A stretch of DNA of 48,893 bases from Spirochaetales bacterium (GCA_016936615.1 JAFGXN010000100.1:1-48893); one strand, 5' to 3'. Positions 37,330-46,845 are shown, numbered from the stretch's first letter. Program-made: numbers and translations. Notes: generated by a model not told the origin, from the sequence alone.

Positions 37330-38253
37330 CTAAAAAAATAAATCCTTCTGTAAATGATCCTTCAAATTTACAAAATCAACTCCCCAGTTTCTCAACACAT
37401 CAAAACTGGAATTTATAGTAACAGCACCATCGCTAGCTAATTTTCTCAATCCTGCCCCAACACTTCCTGAAGAAGAGATACTTGGAACAAACACATCCCG
37501 ATTCTCATCAAGTGCAAACTTCGCAGTAATCAATGCTCCAGATCGCTCAGGCGCTTGGGCAACAATCACCCCCCGCGACATCCACGCAATTATTCGGTTG
37601 CGGGCTGGAAACATATACCGTCGAACCGGTGTCTCTGGCGGATACTCACTAATTAGAGCTCCTCCCTGTTGCAAGATCCTCTCCCCGACAGCTCGATTCT
37701 CAAGAGGATAGATACTCTCAACTCCACCTGCCATCACAGCTATGGTATAGCCACCAACATCTAGGGCAGCCTTATGCGCAATAACATCGACCCCTCTTGC
37801 TAACCCTGAGACAACAGGAAAGCCTAAAGAGGCTAAACCTCCTGAGAGTTGCTCTGTCGCCCTAATCCCAAGAATATCCGGATATCTTGTTCCAACAATA
37901 GCAATTGGGGGAACACCTCTATTCTCAAGAATGCCTCTGTAATAAAGCACAAAAGGCGGATCATAACAATACTTCAATAGCTCAGGATAACCTTCATCTA
38001 CATAACATACAGTCCGAATATTGTAAGAGTCAAGCAAATATTCAATATTCAAGGCTATATCTATCTTTTTCTCAAATTCATAAGGCGAAAAACCTAATAA
38101 ATTTGCTCTCTTAACAAAACTACTTAGATCACTTCTATCAAAAGTTGAGAGTTTCTTATACAAAACCGACTTCTGATAACAATTTGTCTTCCTAAACAGG
38201 CTTATAGCAATCTGCAAACTCTCTCTGCTATAAGATTCATCTTTTATATACAT
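37330..38253 (-). CDS. dprA: DNA processing protein DprA (Smf)
   Basis: This 307-residue single-strand-DNA-binding, RecA-loading protein of natural transformation has the Rossmann core with GTR at 121-123 (IAIVGTRYPDILG), SGLARGVDVIAHKAAL, and MAGGVESIYPLENRAVGERI, followed by FPARNRIIAWMSRGVIVAQAPERSGALITAKFALDENRDVF. It is near the short end of the family and seems to lack a C-terminal winged helix. AGGAGG precedes ATG at 38253, and half of it is in a small hairpin at 38263-38279. No other competence genes are in the window. Confidence 0.95.
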   Translation of the reverse strand: MYIKDESYSRESLQIAISLFRKTNCYQKSVLYKKLSTFDRSDLSSFVKRANLLGFSPYEFEKKIDIALNIEYLLDSYNIRTVCYVDEGYPELLKYCYDPPFVLYYRGILENRGVPPIAIVGTRYPDILGIRATEQLSGGLASLGFPVVSGLARGVDVIAHKAALDVGGYTIAVMAGGVESIYPLENRAVGERILQQGGALISEYPPETPVRRYMFPARNRIIAWMSRGVIVAQAPERSGALITAKFALDENRDVFVPSISSSGSVGAGLRKLASDGAVTINSSFDVLRNWGVDFVNLKDHLQKDLFF

Positions 38254-38262
38254 AAATTTCCT

Positions 38263-38279
38263 CCTAATATATTATTAGG
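38263..38279 (-). promoter_or_regulatory. Small hairpin overlapping dprA ribosome binding site
   Basis: On the minus strand CCTAATA, a three-base loop and TATTAGG form a perfect 7-bp stem; the last three bases (AGG) are also the first half of the AGGAGG ribosome binding site of dprA. Pairing would partly hide that site. The stem is mostly A-T and weak, so the regulatory meaning is uncertain. Confidence 0.3.
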
Positions 38280-38292
38280 AAAAAATTCATTT

Positions 38293-39051
38293 TTACTTCA
38301 TATTGATGCGCTCTATCTCTTCTAGATAACCATTTATAATATTTTTCTCTTCTTCACTATCTGTAAGACTCATAGCTTTATTCCCTTGACCAACTGCCTG
38401 ACTATAATTTCCTGAAGAGAAATATGCAAAAAAGAGAAGTCTTCTATATCTGAATTCATCTGGCATCAGCGTTACAGCTGAATTCATCACAGCTACTGCC
38501 TTCTGATAATCGTTTTTTTCATAGGAATAGATAATACCTAAGGCATACAAGGCATTATGATACGAAGGTTTCATCTCTATACATTTGAGGTAGGCCTTCT
38601 CTGCTAACTCTAAATAGTATGCAGCCTTATCACTTATTTGAGATCTATCTTCTTTTATAATAAAGGCTTGATAAAGTTGTCCTGCGCAAATTCCATAGTA
38701 GTAATAAAGGTTAGCTGATTTTGGCCTAAGCTTTATCGCCTCTTCAAAATGGATTAAAGCACTCTCATAATATCCCTTATCCATAAGAAGAACGCCCAAG
38801 TATTCATGAAAAAGCTGTTGATTAGCATAATATTTCATCATCTGAGCAACATCTTCTTTCATCTTGCTGAGATTTAAATCGTTATCAAAGGCCTCTTCTA
38901 GCTGACTTGGAAAATGCTTGTTGACATAGTCTTCTGGCTGATAATCCTGGTATAATTTCTCTACTGTTCGACCTACATGAGCCTTGTTTTTATTACACGA
39001 GAAAGTAAAAAAAGCTAATATAACAAAAAAGATAATCTTTGCCTTATTCAT
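38293..39051 (-). CDS. TPR-repeat lipoprotein
   Basis: The product has 252 residues. The signal peptide NKAKIIFFVILAFFTFS leads to lipobox Cys19 (T-F-S-C). The rest contains at least three tetratricopeptide-like helices, such as GYYESALIHFEEAIKLRPKSANLYYYYGI and PSYHNALYALGIIYSYEKNDYQKAVAVMNSAV, suggesting a scaffold for protein interaction in the periplasm or at a membrane. The open frame extends 63 codons further upstream, but that part overlaps xerD in another frame. AGGAGG five bases before ATG at 39051 sets the start and gives an eight-base overlap with xerD. Function is unknown. Confidence 0.88.
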   Translation of the reverse strand: MNKAKIIFFVILAFFTFSCNKNKAHVGRTVEKLYQDYQPEDYVNKHFPSQLEEAFDNDLNLSKMKEDVAQMMKYYANQQLFHEYLGVLLMDKGYYESALIHFEEAIKLRPKSANLYYYYGICAGQLYQAFIIKEDRSQISDKAAYYLELAEKAYLKCIEMKPSYHNALYALGIIYSYEKNDYQKAVAVMNSAVTLMPDEFRYRRLLFFAYFSSGNYSQAVGQGNKAMSLTDSEEEKNIINGYLEEIERINMK

Positions 39052-39952
39052 TATTACCTCCTCGTGGATGAAAATTCCCATGCGCGGATCTAAGAGCACG
39101 TGTATCGATGTGGGTATAGATCTGCGTGGTCGAGATGTCAGAATGGCCGAGCAGTGACTGAACAGAGCGAAGATCTGCGCCTCCCTGTAGGATATGGCTT
39201 GCAAATGAGTGGCGCAATGTATGAACCTTTGAGTCGACATCTGCTAGAGCTCGATAGTTTGAGAATTTTTTCCATAGCCCCTTCCTATCAAGCCGTTTTC
39301 CACGATTATTCAGAAATAAAGCCTGAGATTCCTTGCTACTCTTTTTCGAAAGAGTTGGTCGTGATGTTCGAAGATATTCTCGCAGAAAATATACAGCCTC
39401 TTCGCCGAGGGGGACTAGCCGCTGTTTATTTCCCTTTCCAACAACACTGATAAGTCCTTCATCAAAAAATATATCAGAAACATTTAAGTTACAAGCCTCT
39501 GAAATTCGCAATCCACACGAGTAGATCAGCTCAAATGCTGCCCTATCCCTCAACCCTAGCCGATTTGAGATATCAATCTGCGAAAACAAAGCATCTACTT
39601 CATCGATGGTCAGAACTTGCGGTAATTTTCGCTTCGAAGCTGGGGTCTCTATCAGAGAGGCAGGATTTAGAGTGACGTAATTCTCTTTTAATAAGAAATT
39701 ATAAAAAGATTTTATAATACTTAGAGCTTTCGCAATAGTAGGAGAATCTGCTCCATGGGTTCGTCTATTTATCAGGTAATCCTCGACCTCCTTCTCACTT
39801 ATGGAGAGAAGATCTAAGCTATTTTTTTCAATAAATTCTAGTAAAAATTTCACTTCAGACAGATAAGCCATGATACTGTTATCAGATAATCTAAGTTCAG
39901 AAAAGAGATAATTATAAAAGTCATCATAAATTCTTAAATGTCTGTTATTCAT
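39044..39952 (-). CDS. xerD: Tyrosine recombinase XerD
   Basis: This 302-residue recombinase is the second Xer protein in the window. Catalytic residues are Arg149 (SCGLRISEAC), His244-x-x-Arg247 (HTLRHSFASHIL), His270 and Tyr279 (STTQIYTH). [32 protein letters not shown] is close to the XerD consensus, so I assign XerD here and XerC to the copy at 34324. ATG at 39952 lies directly after the ftsZ stop with only a weak AAGGG upstream, so expression is probably coupled to ftsZ. Confidence 0.92.
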   Translation of the reverse strand: MNNRHLRIYDDFYNYLFSELRLSDNSIMAYLSEVKFLLEFIEKNSLDLLSISEKEVEDYLINRRTHGADSPTIAKALSIIKSFYNFLLKENYVTLNPASLIETPASKRKLPQVLTIDEVDALFSQIDISNRLGLRDRAAFELIYSCGLRISEACNLNVSDIFFDEGLISVVGKGNKQRLVPLGEEAVYFLREYLRTSRPTLSKKSSKESQALFLNNRGKRLDRKGLWKKFSNYRALADVDSKVHTLRHSFASHILQGGADLRSVQSLLGHSDISTTQIYTHIDTRALRSAHGNFHPRGGNNE

Positions 39953-41119
39953 TTAATCGTCTACCCTTTTTCCATGCATCCTCAAGAAAGATGGTATTGC
40001 AATATCATCCTTCAAGTTGAAGTCAGATGGTCTGACATATTCGGATTCTTCGTTATTTGTCAAAGGTCGGCCAAGCTTGTCCCACTCTTTGATATCTACA
40101 ACATCATCAAGATCTTCTCGCACTGAATCTGTAGCAACAACTGTCTCCTCTTCGCTGTAGAAACCAGTAGCAACAACAGTGACACTTACCTCATTCTGCA
40201 TATTTTCATTTGTTACAAGTCCAGGAATGACAATTGCTCCGCTATCTGCATTTGCTGTAATGATATTTATAATTTCTTCATAAGCAGTTAATGAAAGATC
40301 TGGTCCTCCAGAGACATTTACAAGGATTCCTTTTGCCCCTTCAATCTTGACATCGTCTAACAATGGATTATTAATCGCATTTGTGGCAGCATCTACCGCC
40401 ATATTATCGCCAGTTCCATGACCAATACCCATTAATGCATCCCCGCGACCATTCATGACAGTTCGAACATCTGCAAAATCGATATTTATATATCCTGGGT
40501 GAGTTATCAAGTCGGAAATTCCTTTTACACCTTTCAATAAGACATCATCGGCCAAGCTAAAGGCATCGACGATTGAGAGATTCTTGCTATTTAGCTTCAT
40601 CAAGTTCTGATTAGGAATTGTTATCAAGGTATCAACTGCATCTCGAAGTTTGACAATCCCCTGCTCCGCAAGCTCTTTTTTCTTCGGACGCTCAAAATTA
40701 AACGGCTTTGTGACAACACCCACAGTTAAGGCTCCAGAATCCTTTGCTATCTTCGCGATGACTGGCGCTGCCCCGGTTCCGGTGCCTCCGCCCATTCCAG
40801 CTGCGATAAAAATCATATCAGCGCCTTCAACAATAGATCGAATTTTTTCCTCATCTTCCTGAGCTGCCTCTTCGCCTACTACAGGATTACCACCAGCGCC
40901 CAGACCTTTAGTTCGCTTAGAACCTATCGCAATCTTGTTTGCTGCAACAGACGAGTTAAGAGCTTGGACATCAGTATTAACTGCATAAAACTCTACATTG
41001 TCAAGACCACTCTTGATCATTCTATTGACAGCATTACTACCACCGCCACCGACACCGATTACCTTAATTATTGTTGGTGATCCTACAAAATTATCACTTT
41101 CTATTACTTCTAAATTCAT
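39953..41119 (-). CDS. ftsZ: Cell division protein FtsZ
   Basis: This 388-residue tubulin-like GTPase forms the Z-ring. The GTP-binding signature GGGTGTG is at 110-116, and [17 protein letters not shown] opens the nucleotide domain. The T7 loop ([22 protein letters not shown]) supplies catalytic aspartates. A variable linker ends in [14 protein letters not shown], the conserved C-terminal peptide that binds FtsA. ATG at 41119 is preceded by a run of eight G residues (41132-41125) in the ribosome-binding region. Confidence 0.98.
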   Translation of the reverse strand: MNLEVIESDNFVGSPTIIKVIGVGGGGSNAVNRMIKSGLDNVEFYAVNTDVQALNSSVAANKIAIGSKRTKGLGAGGNPVVGEEAAQEDEEKIRSIVEGADMIFIAAGMGGGTGTGAAPVIAKIAKDSGALTVGVVTKPFNFERPKKKELAEQGIVKLRDAVDTLITIPNQNLMKLNSKNLSIVDAFSLADDVLLKGVKGISDLITHPGYINIDFADVRTVMNGRGDALMGIGHGTGDNMAVDAATNAINNPLLDDVKIEGAKGILVNVSGGPDLSLTAYEEIINIITANADSGAIVIPGLVTNENMQNEVSVTVVATGFYSEEETVVATDSVREDLDDVVDIKEWDKLGRPLTNNEESEYVRPSDFNLKDDIAIPSFLRMHGKRVDD

Positions 41120-41134
41120 CTTCTCCCCCCCCAG

Positions 41135-42382
41135 TTATTCTATGAACTCTTTTAACCATGCGAATAAGCCACTTACTAAGTTCCCATTCTTAGTAGGCTT
41201 TGTCTTCTTATACTTAACCTGGTTTGCCCTGTTCTCTAATCCCCTAGCTGCATGCAAGGTCAAACCTATTGCAGTAGAAAATTCAGGTCCCATATACTCA
41301 GGCTTTAATCCAATTATACCATGAGGAATGCCCACACGCGATGAGATCTGAAAGACCTGGTTCGCCAATTCAGCAATTCCCTCACTCTTTGCTACTCCAC
41401 CGGTGAGGACAATTCCGCCTCCAACCATCTTCACTAAATCCCTAGCTTCGAGATCTTTTTTTATCAATAAAAAAATCTCCTTCATTCTTGCCTCAATAAT
41501 TTCAGCAAATTTATCTCTCGGCAAGCTGATAGAGGGACGGCCTCCAAGCTTTGGAACAATAATATCTTCATCCTCCCCGCAAAGGCTAGGATAGCAACAT
41601 CCAGACGAAATTTTTAGATGTTCTGCAACATCATTTGGAGTCTTGAGCAGACAAGCAATATCTGAGGTCACAAGATCTCCACCATATGAGAAGACATTTG
41701 AGTAGTAAGGCACTTTGTTGACAAAAAGAACCGCATCAACAGTGCTACTTCCAAAATCAAGCATCAATACACCAAGCTCTCGCTCATCATCATGCAAAAC
41801 TGCCTCAGCAGAGGCAAAAGAGTTCAAGATCAGATCATCTATCTTATATGATGCTCGGTTTATACAGTGGGTCAGATTCTGCTTTGCGGTTGCTGAACCT
41901 GTAACGATATGAACCTCAGCCTCAAACCTTGTACCAATCATACCAATAGCCTGCTTGATATTGTTCTGACCATCTACAATGTAATCTTGAGCCTCTACAT
42001 GCAGAATCTCCCTATCCATAGGGATTACCACAGCCTTTGCAGCCTCTAGGACTCGCTCAACATCAAGTTCAGAGATAACCTTATTCTTACCAGTTACAGC
42101 AACAACGCCACGAGAATTCATCCCCTTGATGTGTGCTCCAGCAATACCAGCAGTAACATTGAATATAGAGACACCACTTTCTAATTCTGCCTCTTCTATA
42201 GCCTTCAAAATTGAATCCACAGTAGATTCAATATTAACAACTACACCATTTCTGACTCCGGAATTTTTACACTTACCCATTCCAAGGATCTCAAAGATAT
42301 TATTCTCATTAAAACGTCCAACAACAGTGCAAACCTTAGTTGTACCGATGTCAAGACCCACAACAGGCACATCAACCAACAA
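41135..42382 (-). CDS. ftsA: Cell division protein FtsA
   Basis: This 415-residue actin-like ATPase anchors FtsZ to the membrane. VVGLDIGTTKVCTVVG is the phosphate-1 motif; LMLDFGSSTVDAVLF and GGGIVLTGGVAKSEGI are phosphate-2 and adenosine motifs. The C-terminal LVSGLFAWLKEFIE is an amphipathic membrane-targeting helix. The start is TTG at 42382, seven bases after GGAGG located in the final codons of ftsQ; a second TTG follows immediately. A 15-base gap separates it from ftsZ. Confidence 0.97.
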   Translation of the reverse strand: MLVDVPVVGLDIGTTKVCTVVGRFNENNIFEILGMGKCKNSGVRNGVVVNIESTVDSILKAIEEAELESGVSIFNVTAGIAGAHIKGMNSRGVVAVTGKNKVISELDVERVLEAAKAVVIPMDREILHVEAQDYIVDGQNNIKQAIGMIGTRFEAEVHIVTGSATAKQNLTHCINRASYKIDDLILNSFASAEAVLHDDERELGVLMLDFGSSTVDAVLFVNKVPYYSNVFSYGGDLVTSDIACLLKTPNDVAEHLKISSGCCYPSLCGEDEDIIVPKLGGRPSISLPRDKFAEIIEARMKEIFLLIKKDLEARDLVKMVGGGIVLTGGVAKSEGIAELANQVFQISSRVGIPHGIIGLKPEYMGPEFSTAIGLTLHAARGLENRANQVKYKKTKPTKNGNLVSGLFAWLKEFIE

Positions 42383-42385
42383 GCG

Positions 42386-43198
42386 TTAACCTCCACACAC
42401 ATAAATAGGCTTTTGAGCCCTATAGTCAATCTCTATAATATTCTGAACCTCAACAGACTTCAAGGCATCTAAGACCCCAGTCGAAATAAGCAGAAGATCA
42501 TTATCAAGAACAGAAGAGAATCTAAGAGCAACATCATATCCCTTCAAATATACAAGTAACTCAAAATCCTTTATACCCTTTTTATCGAATTTAATTTCGG
42601 ATATCAACCTGTAAAGGTTAAAATTCTCACTTTTTATTCGATTAAGTTGTGTTAACACATCAATAGCAGATTTTTTTGTTACAATATCAGAATTTAGCAA
42701 CTCATAGAAACCTCCAGAGAGGATTGGAAAATCCACACCAGAATCAAGTTTCTGTGGCGAGAAGAAATATCCCTCACTATCAAACAAAAAAAGATTATTG
42801 TTACCATCAATAAAGAGTGCAACAGGCTGCCTTGTAACAACTTCAACATCGATTGAACCAGGGAATTGCTTCGAGACAGAGGCCTCTTTTACATAACTTA
42901 TAGACTCTATACTCTTAGAAATTTCCAGACAATCAACTTCAAAGTAGTTTAGCATAGAATTCAGATTTGCAACAGAAACAATCTCTCGTGACATATCAGC
43001 AGATTGCCCATTTACAGAGAAATTTATATTTTTTATATGAAAATGCGATGAACGAACAAGCTGAAATATCAACAATGCAAAAAGAGCAGCAAAGACAGAG
43101 AGAGTCAAGCCTGCTATAATTTTGTTCAATGTGCTATTTCTGCTTTTTCTTCTACTCCCAGCATAATCTGAAAGAGTAGAGATTCGATTATCATACAT
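42386..43198 (-). CDS. ftsQ: Cell division protein FtsQ/DivIB
   Basis: This 270-residue bitopic membrane protein has one transmembrane helix (~27-49), then a POTRA domain (~52-120, FHIKNINFSVNGQSADMSREIVSVANLNS) and a beta domain (~125-260). FtsQ connects early and late division proteins. ATG at 43198 shares one base with the ftsW stop (TGATG), and AGGAG is upstream. Its last codons contain the ribosome binding site of ftsA. Sequence conservation is low; gene order supports the call. Confidence 0.9.
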   Translation of the reverse strand: MYDNRISTLSDYAGSRRKSRNSTLNKIIAGLTLSVFAALFALLIFQLVRSSHFHIKNINFSVNGQSADMSREIVSVANLNSMLNYFEVDCLEISKSIESISYVKEASVSKQFPGSIDVEVVTRQPVALFIDGNNNLFLFDSEGYFFSPQKLDSGVDFPILSGGFYELLNSDIVTKKSAIDVLTQLNRIKSENFNLYRLISEIKFDKKGIKDFELLVYLKGYDVALRFSSVLDNDLLLISTGVLDALKSVEVQNIIEIDYRAQKPIYVCGG

Positions 43199-44352
43199 CA
43201 GAAGCTCCTCCGCTCATTTCTTATCCTATTTGCATCCTTTGAAATATTTACCAACAACCCTGCCATCAAGAAAGTCATAATCAGTGAAGTTCCTCCAGCT
43301 GAAAAAAAAGGAAGAGGAACACCTGTGGTTGGGACTAATCTTGAGACAACTGCAAGGTTTAAGAAAAATTGAAAACCCAGAAGTGAGGCAATACCAATCG
43401 CAACTAAAAATTTAAAAGGATCATCTTTTACATAATATGCAGTCTGAAATCCTTTGAACAAGAAGAGACAGAAGAGTATTATTATAAAAAATACACCAAA
43501 AAAACCCACATCCTCAGCCACAGAGGCAAAGATATAATCACTATGAAGTTCAGGAACACTGTGCTTCAATGTTCCAGCGCCAAAACCCTTTCCAAAAAAT
43601 CCACCCGAAGAGATAGCCTCAATTGATCTGCGTGCTTGGTACCCATACGAGAACTCAAAGGCCTCCGGATTTAAAAATGCCTGAATTCGGAAGATCTTCT
43701 CTGGCATAATAACAGCAACAACAAAGCTAATAATAGCAAGATAAAAAATCTGTAGTCCGATAAGATGTGAGAGTCTTGCGCCTCCAGCAAAAAGAAGAAC
43801 ACAACCAGTAAAATAGATCAGAATACAAGAAGACAAATCATTTTGAGCCAATACTAACAGCGCAAATAGAGATAAAATTATCACATTAGGAAGAAAACCC
43901 TTCTTAAAATCTCTGTTTTTTTCACCTTTTTTACTAATCAGCCGTGAAAGATACAAAATTATAGAGAGCTTTACAAGTTCTGAGGGTTGAAAGGTTAAGT
44001 CCAAAAATGGAAAGGTAAGCCATCTTTTTCCACCCTTTCTAAGATCACCAATACCTGGAATCAGAACCAAAATGGACAAGACAAATGAAAAAATCAAAAG
44101 ATACATAGCAAACTTCTCAAAAAGCTCAAAAGGCATCTTATAAATAAAAAAGCACAATATTAAAGAAATAAGAGCAAAAAGAATCTGTTTGCGAATTATT
44201 ATCGAATAGTCACTAAAGATTCTCTCTGAAGAAAAATATGAAGCAGCAAAAAGAGCGCAGAGACCTAGACCTGCAATCAAAAATAAAACAATGAAAAAAA
44301 TAAAATCAAAACTTGTTCTCTCCATCTTCTCTGGTCTAAAAGCTGTACTCAT
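43198..44352 (-). CDS. ftsW: Septal peptidoglycan glycosyltransferase FtsW (SEDS family)
   Basis: This 384-residue SEDS-family membrane protein has about nine to ten helices. Signature parts are FGKGFGAGTLKHSVPELHSDYIFASVAEDVGFFG with the catalytic acidic loop, and LVPTTGVPLPFFSAGGTSLIMTFLMAGLLVNIS near the C-terminus. FtsW polymerises lipid II at the septum with a partner penicillin-binding protein, whose gene is not here. It could in principle be RodA, but the neighbouring ftsQ-ftsA-ftsZ argue for FtsW. ATG at 44352, seven bases after mraY. Confidence 0.94.
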   Translation of the reverse strand: MSTAFRPEKMERTSFDFIFFIVLFLIAGLGLCALFAASYFSSERIFSDYSIIIRKQILFALISLILCFFIYKMPFELFEKFAMYLLIFSFVLSILVLIPGIGDLRKGGKRWLTFPFLDLTFQPSELVKLSIILYLSRLISKKGEKNRDFKKGFLPNVIILSLFALLVLAQNDLSSCILIYFTGCVLLFAGGARLSHLIGLQIFYLAIISFVVAVIMPEKIFRIQAFLNPEAFEFSYGYQARRSIEAISSGGFFGKGFGAGTLKHSVPELHSDYIFASVAEDVGFFGVFFIIILFCLFLFKGFQTAYYVKDDPFKFLVAIGIASLLGFQFFLNLAVVSRLVPTTGVPLPFFSAGGTSLIMTFLMAGLLVNISKDANRIRNERRSF

Positions 44353-44359
44353 CTATCCC

Positions 44360-45448
44360 CTACTGAATCTTTAATGTCAACAAACTAAGCAGAACAAAAA
44401 GCCCACCTAGAATCCAAAATCTCACTACAACCTTAGTCTCGCTCCACCCCTTTAACTCAAAGTGATGATGTAAAGGAGCCATTCTAAAGACACGCTTCTT
44501 TGTCAACTTAAACGAAACTACCTGAATTATTACACTAAAAGCCTCCATCATGAAGACTCCACCAATAATAAACAGAAGAACCTCTTTTTTTATCATCAAA
44601 CTCAAGGTTCCAATCAATCCTCCCATTGCGAGGCTGCCTGTATCGCCCATAAATATCTGCGCTGGATGGGTATTAAACCAAAGAAAACCTATACATGCTC
44701 CAACTAATGCAAGACTTGTAACTGTCAGCTCAGATGAAAATGGTAAAAATGGAATCTGCAGATAATTAGCCATATGAATATGCCCTGAAAGATAGGTCAA
44801 AGCAGCAAAGGCTACACCGACAAATATAACAAGACCAGTCGCAAGCCCATCTAGTCCATCAGTCAAATTAACTGCATTAGAGGTAAAGACCAAAAACACA
44901 ACAGCAATAGGTATATAGAATATTCCGAGGTCAAATAATGCATCTTTAAAAAACGGAAAATAGAAGAGAGTCTGCTTATCATCATTGAGAAAATATAACA
45001 ACAAAACAATAGTTATCGAGATTGAGAACTGCCCAATCAGCTTAAACTTAGCCTGCAATCCCTCAGAGGTCTTTCTATTTATCTTCAAATAATCATCAAG
45101 AAATCCAATAAGTCCAAAACCAGCGACACAGAGAATAATAACCCAGGTCATAGGCTCTCTGAAATCCTGCCACAATAAAATAGATATTATTATAGCAAAA
45201 TTTATAAGAATTCCACCCATTGTAGGAGTTCCAGTCTTTGCTAGATGAGTCTGAGGACCATCATTTCGTATTGATTGGTCTAATCGACGACGCCTCATCA
45301 GCCGAATAAAAAAAGGGCCAGCTACAAACATAACAAAAAGAGCAGTAAAAGCAGCCAATGCAGCTCGAAAGGTTGTGTAACCAAAAAGCCGAATCAAAGC
45401 TGAGTCTGAAAATTGTTCTTGCAATCCATAATAAATTTCCTTAAACAC
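44360..45448 (-). CDS. mraY: Phospho-MurNAc-pentapeptide translocase MraY
   Basis: This 362-residue membrane enzyme attaches UDP-MurNAc-pentapeptide to undecaprenyl phosphate to make lipid I. About ten helices are visible. Conserved motifs are GFLDDYLKINRKTSEGL, NAVNLTDGLDGLATG and the metal/substrate loop PLHHHFELKGWSETKVVVRFWI. The start is GTG at 45448, about five bases after GAGGTG. The gene follows murF by 14 bases. Confidence 0.98.
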   Translation of the reverse strand: MFKEIYYGLQEQFSDSALIRLFGYTTFRAALAAFTALFVMFVAGPFFIRLMRRRRLDQSIRNDGPQTHLAKTGTPTMGGILINFAIIISILLWQDFREPMTWVIILCVAGFGLIGFLDDYLKINRKTSEGLQAKFKLIGQFSISITIVLLLYFLNDDKQTLFYFPFFKDALFDLGIFYIPIAVVFLVFTSNAVNLTDGLDGLATGLVIFVGVAFAALTYLSGHIHMANYLQIPFLPFSSELTVTSLALVGACIGFLWFNTHPAQIFMGDTGSLAMGGLIGTLSLMIKKEVLLFIIGGVFMMEAFSVIIQVVSFKLTKKRVFRMAPLHHHFELKGWSETKVVVRFWILGGLFVLLSLLTLKIQ

Positions 45449-45462
45449 TCCATCACCTCACA

Positions 45463-46845
45463 CTATAATAAATAATCAGTAAGACGCTCTAACTCCATAC
45501 TTCTAGAACCTTTCAGAAGTATTAAGTCGCCATCTTCGATTATCTCTTTTACCAAATCTACTAAATCTTCAAAAGACTCACACCAGTAGGCACGATTCTG
45601 AAATTCAGAACCCCTGAGAGAATCATAGGCAGCAAGCATCTCTTCTCCGAAGAAAAAAACCTCATCAATCTCTGAGTCCTTCAAAGCAAGTCCAAAATCA
45701 CTATGATATGACTCAGAAGCAGCACCTAACTCCTTCATCGATCCAAATACAGCAATCTTGCGACCAGCCCAATCAACATTTTCAAAAAAACCGACACAAG
45801 CCATCATAGACTCCGGATTAGCATTATAACAATCTTCAAAAACAGTAACCTTTCCCTTTATGAAATTATTCCTATGAGAAGGGAGCGAGACCTCAGAGCA
45901 AGCACGAAGGATATCAGCATCTGCAATGCCAAATTCTCGGCAAACAACTAAAGCTGCTGCAAGATTTTTCAAATTATGGTCACCAACAAGGGGAAAATTA
46001 AAACTTTCTTGACCAACAGAGATAGTAGGGCCAAAGATTGAATCCTTATTTGTAATTTCAAACTGCGCCAAGCTTGATAGCCCAAAGGTCTTAAAACTTC
46101 CAGCCCTACCTGCAGTAATTTTCTGAAAATATTTCTCATCTTCGCCAAGGAATCCAATAGATTTTTCATCAAAAAACTTAAAAATATCTGATTTCTCACG
46201 TGCAATCACATCAGAAGAGCCGAATTTGCCTAAATGAGCCATTCCAATGTTGGTAATTATCCCAATCTGTGGATTAAAAATATCAGCAAGAAGAGCCATC
46301 TCGCCCTCTCTATCAATCCCCATCTCCAGAACAGCAACCTCATCAGATTCACGAATCCTCAATGCCATCAAAGGTAGCCCGATATCTGAATTAAAATTTC
46401 CAGAAGAAGAGAATACCTTGAATTTTGAGGAAAAAGCTAGAGCAACTAACTCTCTAGTAGTAGTCTTTCCGCTACTACCAGTAATTCCAACCCGAATCAG
46501 ATTAGGAAAATTAGAAATATGAACCTTTGCAAGCAGTTGCAAGACCTCAAGAGGATTATCAACTGCAATAATTGTAACTTTTTCCTTAACTTTATTAAAA
46601 AGATCATGATCCTGAACTGCGAAATCACGGTCAACAAGAACAATACTTGCGCCATTCTCAATTGCAGGCTCCACGAACAAACTGCCTCGAGTCTTCTCCC
46701 CGTTCAGACAACAAAAAAGAAAATCAGATCCGCAGCGGCGGGAATCCACCTCAGCAGCAGTCACACCAACCTCAAGAGCTCCTGACAGCAGCTCTCCATC
46801 TGAGAGTTCGATAATTTGTCTAGCATCAAAAATAAAATCACTCAT
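45463..46845 (-). CDS. murF: UDP-MurNAc-tripeptide D-Ala-D-Ala ligase MurF
   Basis: This 460-residue Mur ligase adds D-Ala-D-Ala to the peptidoglycan precursor in the cytoplasm. The P-loop GSSGKTT lies at ~123-129, NANPESM in the central domain, and the ligase C-terminal domain ends ILLKGSRSMELERL. A TTG at 46860 opens a longer frame, but AAGGTG six bases before ATG at 46845 gives an eight-base overlap with the ftsL-like gene (ATGAGTGA) and is preferred. MurE and MurD genes are not adjacent. Confidence 0.96.
   Translation of the reverse strand: MSDFIFDARQIIELSDGELLSGALEVGVTAAEVDSRRCGSDFLFCCLNGEKTRGSLFVEPAIENGASIVLVDRDFAVQDHDLFNKVKEKVTIIAVDNPLEVLQLLAKVHISNFPNLIRVGITGSSGKTTTRELVALAFSSKFKVFSSSGNFNSDIGLPLMALRIRESDEVAVLEMGIDREGEMALLADIFNPQIGIITNIGMAHLGKFGSSDVIAREKSDIFKFFDEKSIGFLGEDEKYFQKITAGRAGSFKTFGLSSLAQFEITNKDSIFGPTISVGQESFNFPLVGDHNLKNLAAALVVCREFGIADADILRACSEVSLPSHRNNFIKGKVTVFEDCYNANPESMMACVGFFENVDWAGRKIAVFGSMKELGAASESYHSDFGLALKDSEIDEVFFFGEEMLAAYDSLRGSEFQNRAYWCESFEDLVDLVKEIIEDGDLILLKGSRSMELERLTDYLL

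Noticed and set aside
39052-39240. 63-codon N-terminal extension of the TPR lipoprotein frame
   Set aside because: It overlaps xerD coding sequence, has no membrane or family logic, and a strong AGGAGG plus lipoprotein signal sits at 39051.
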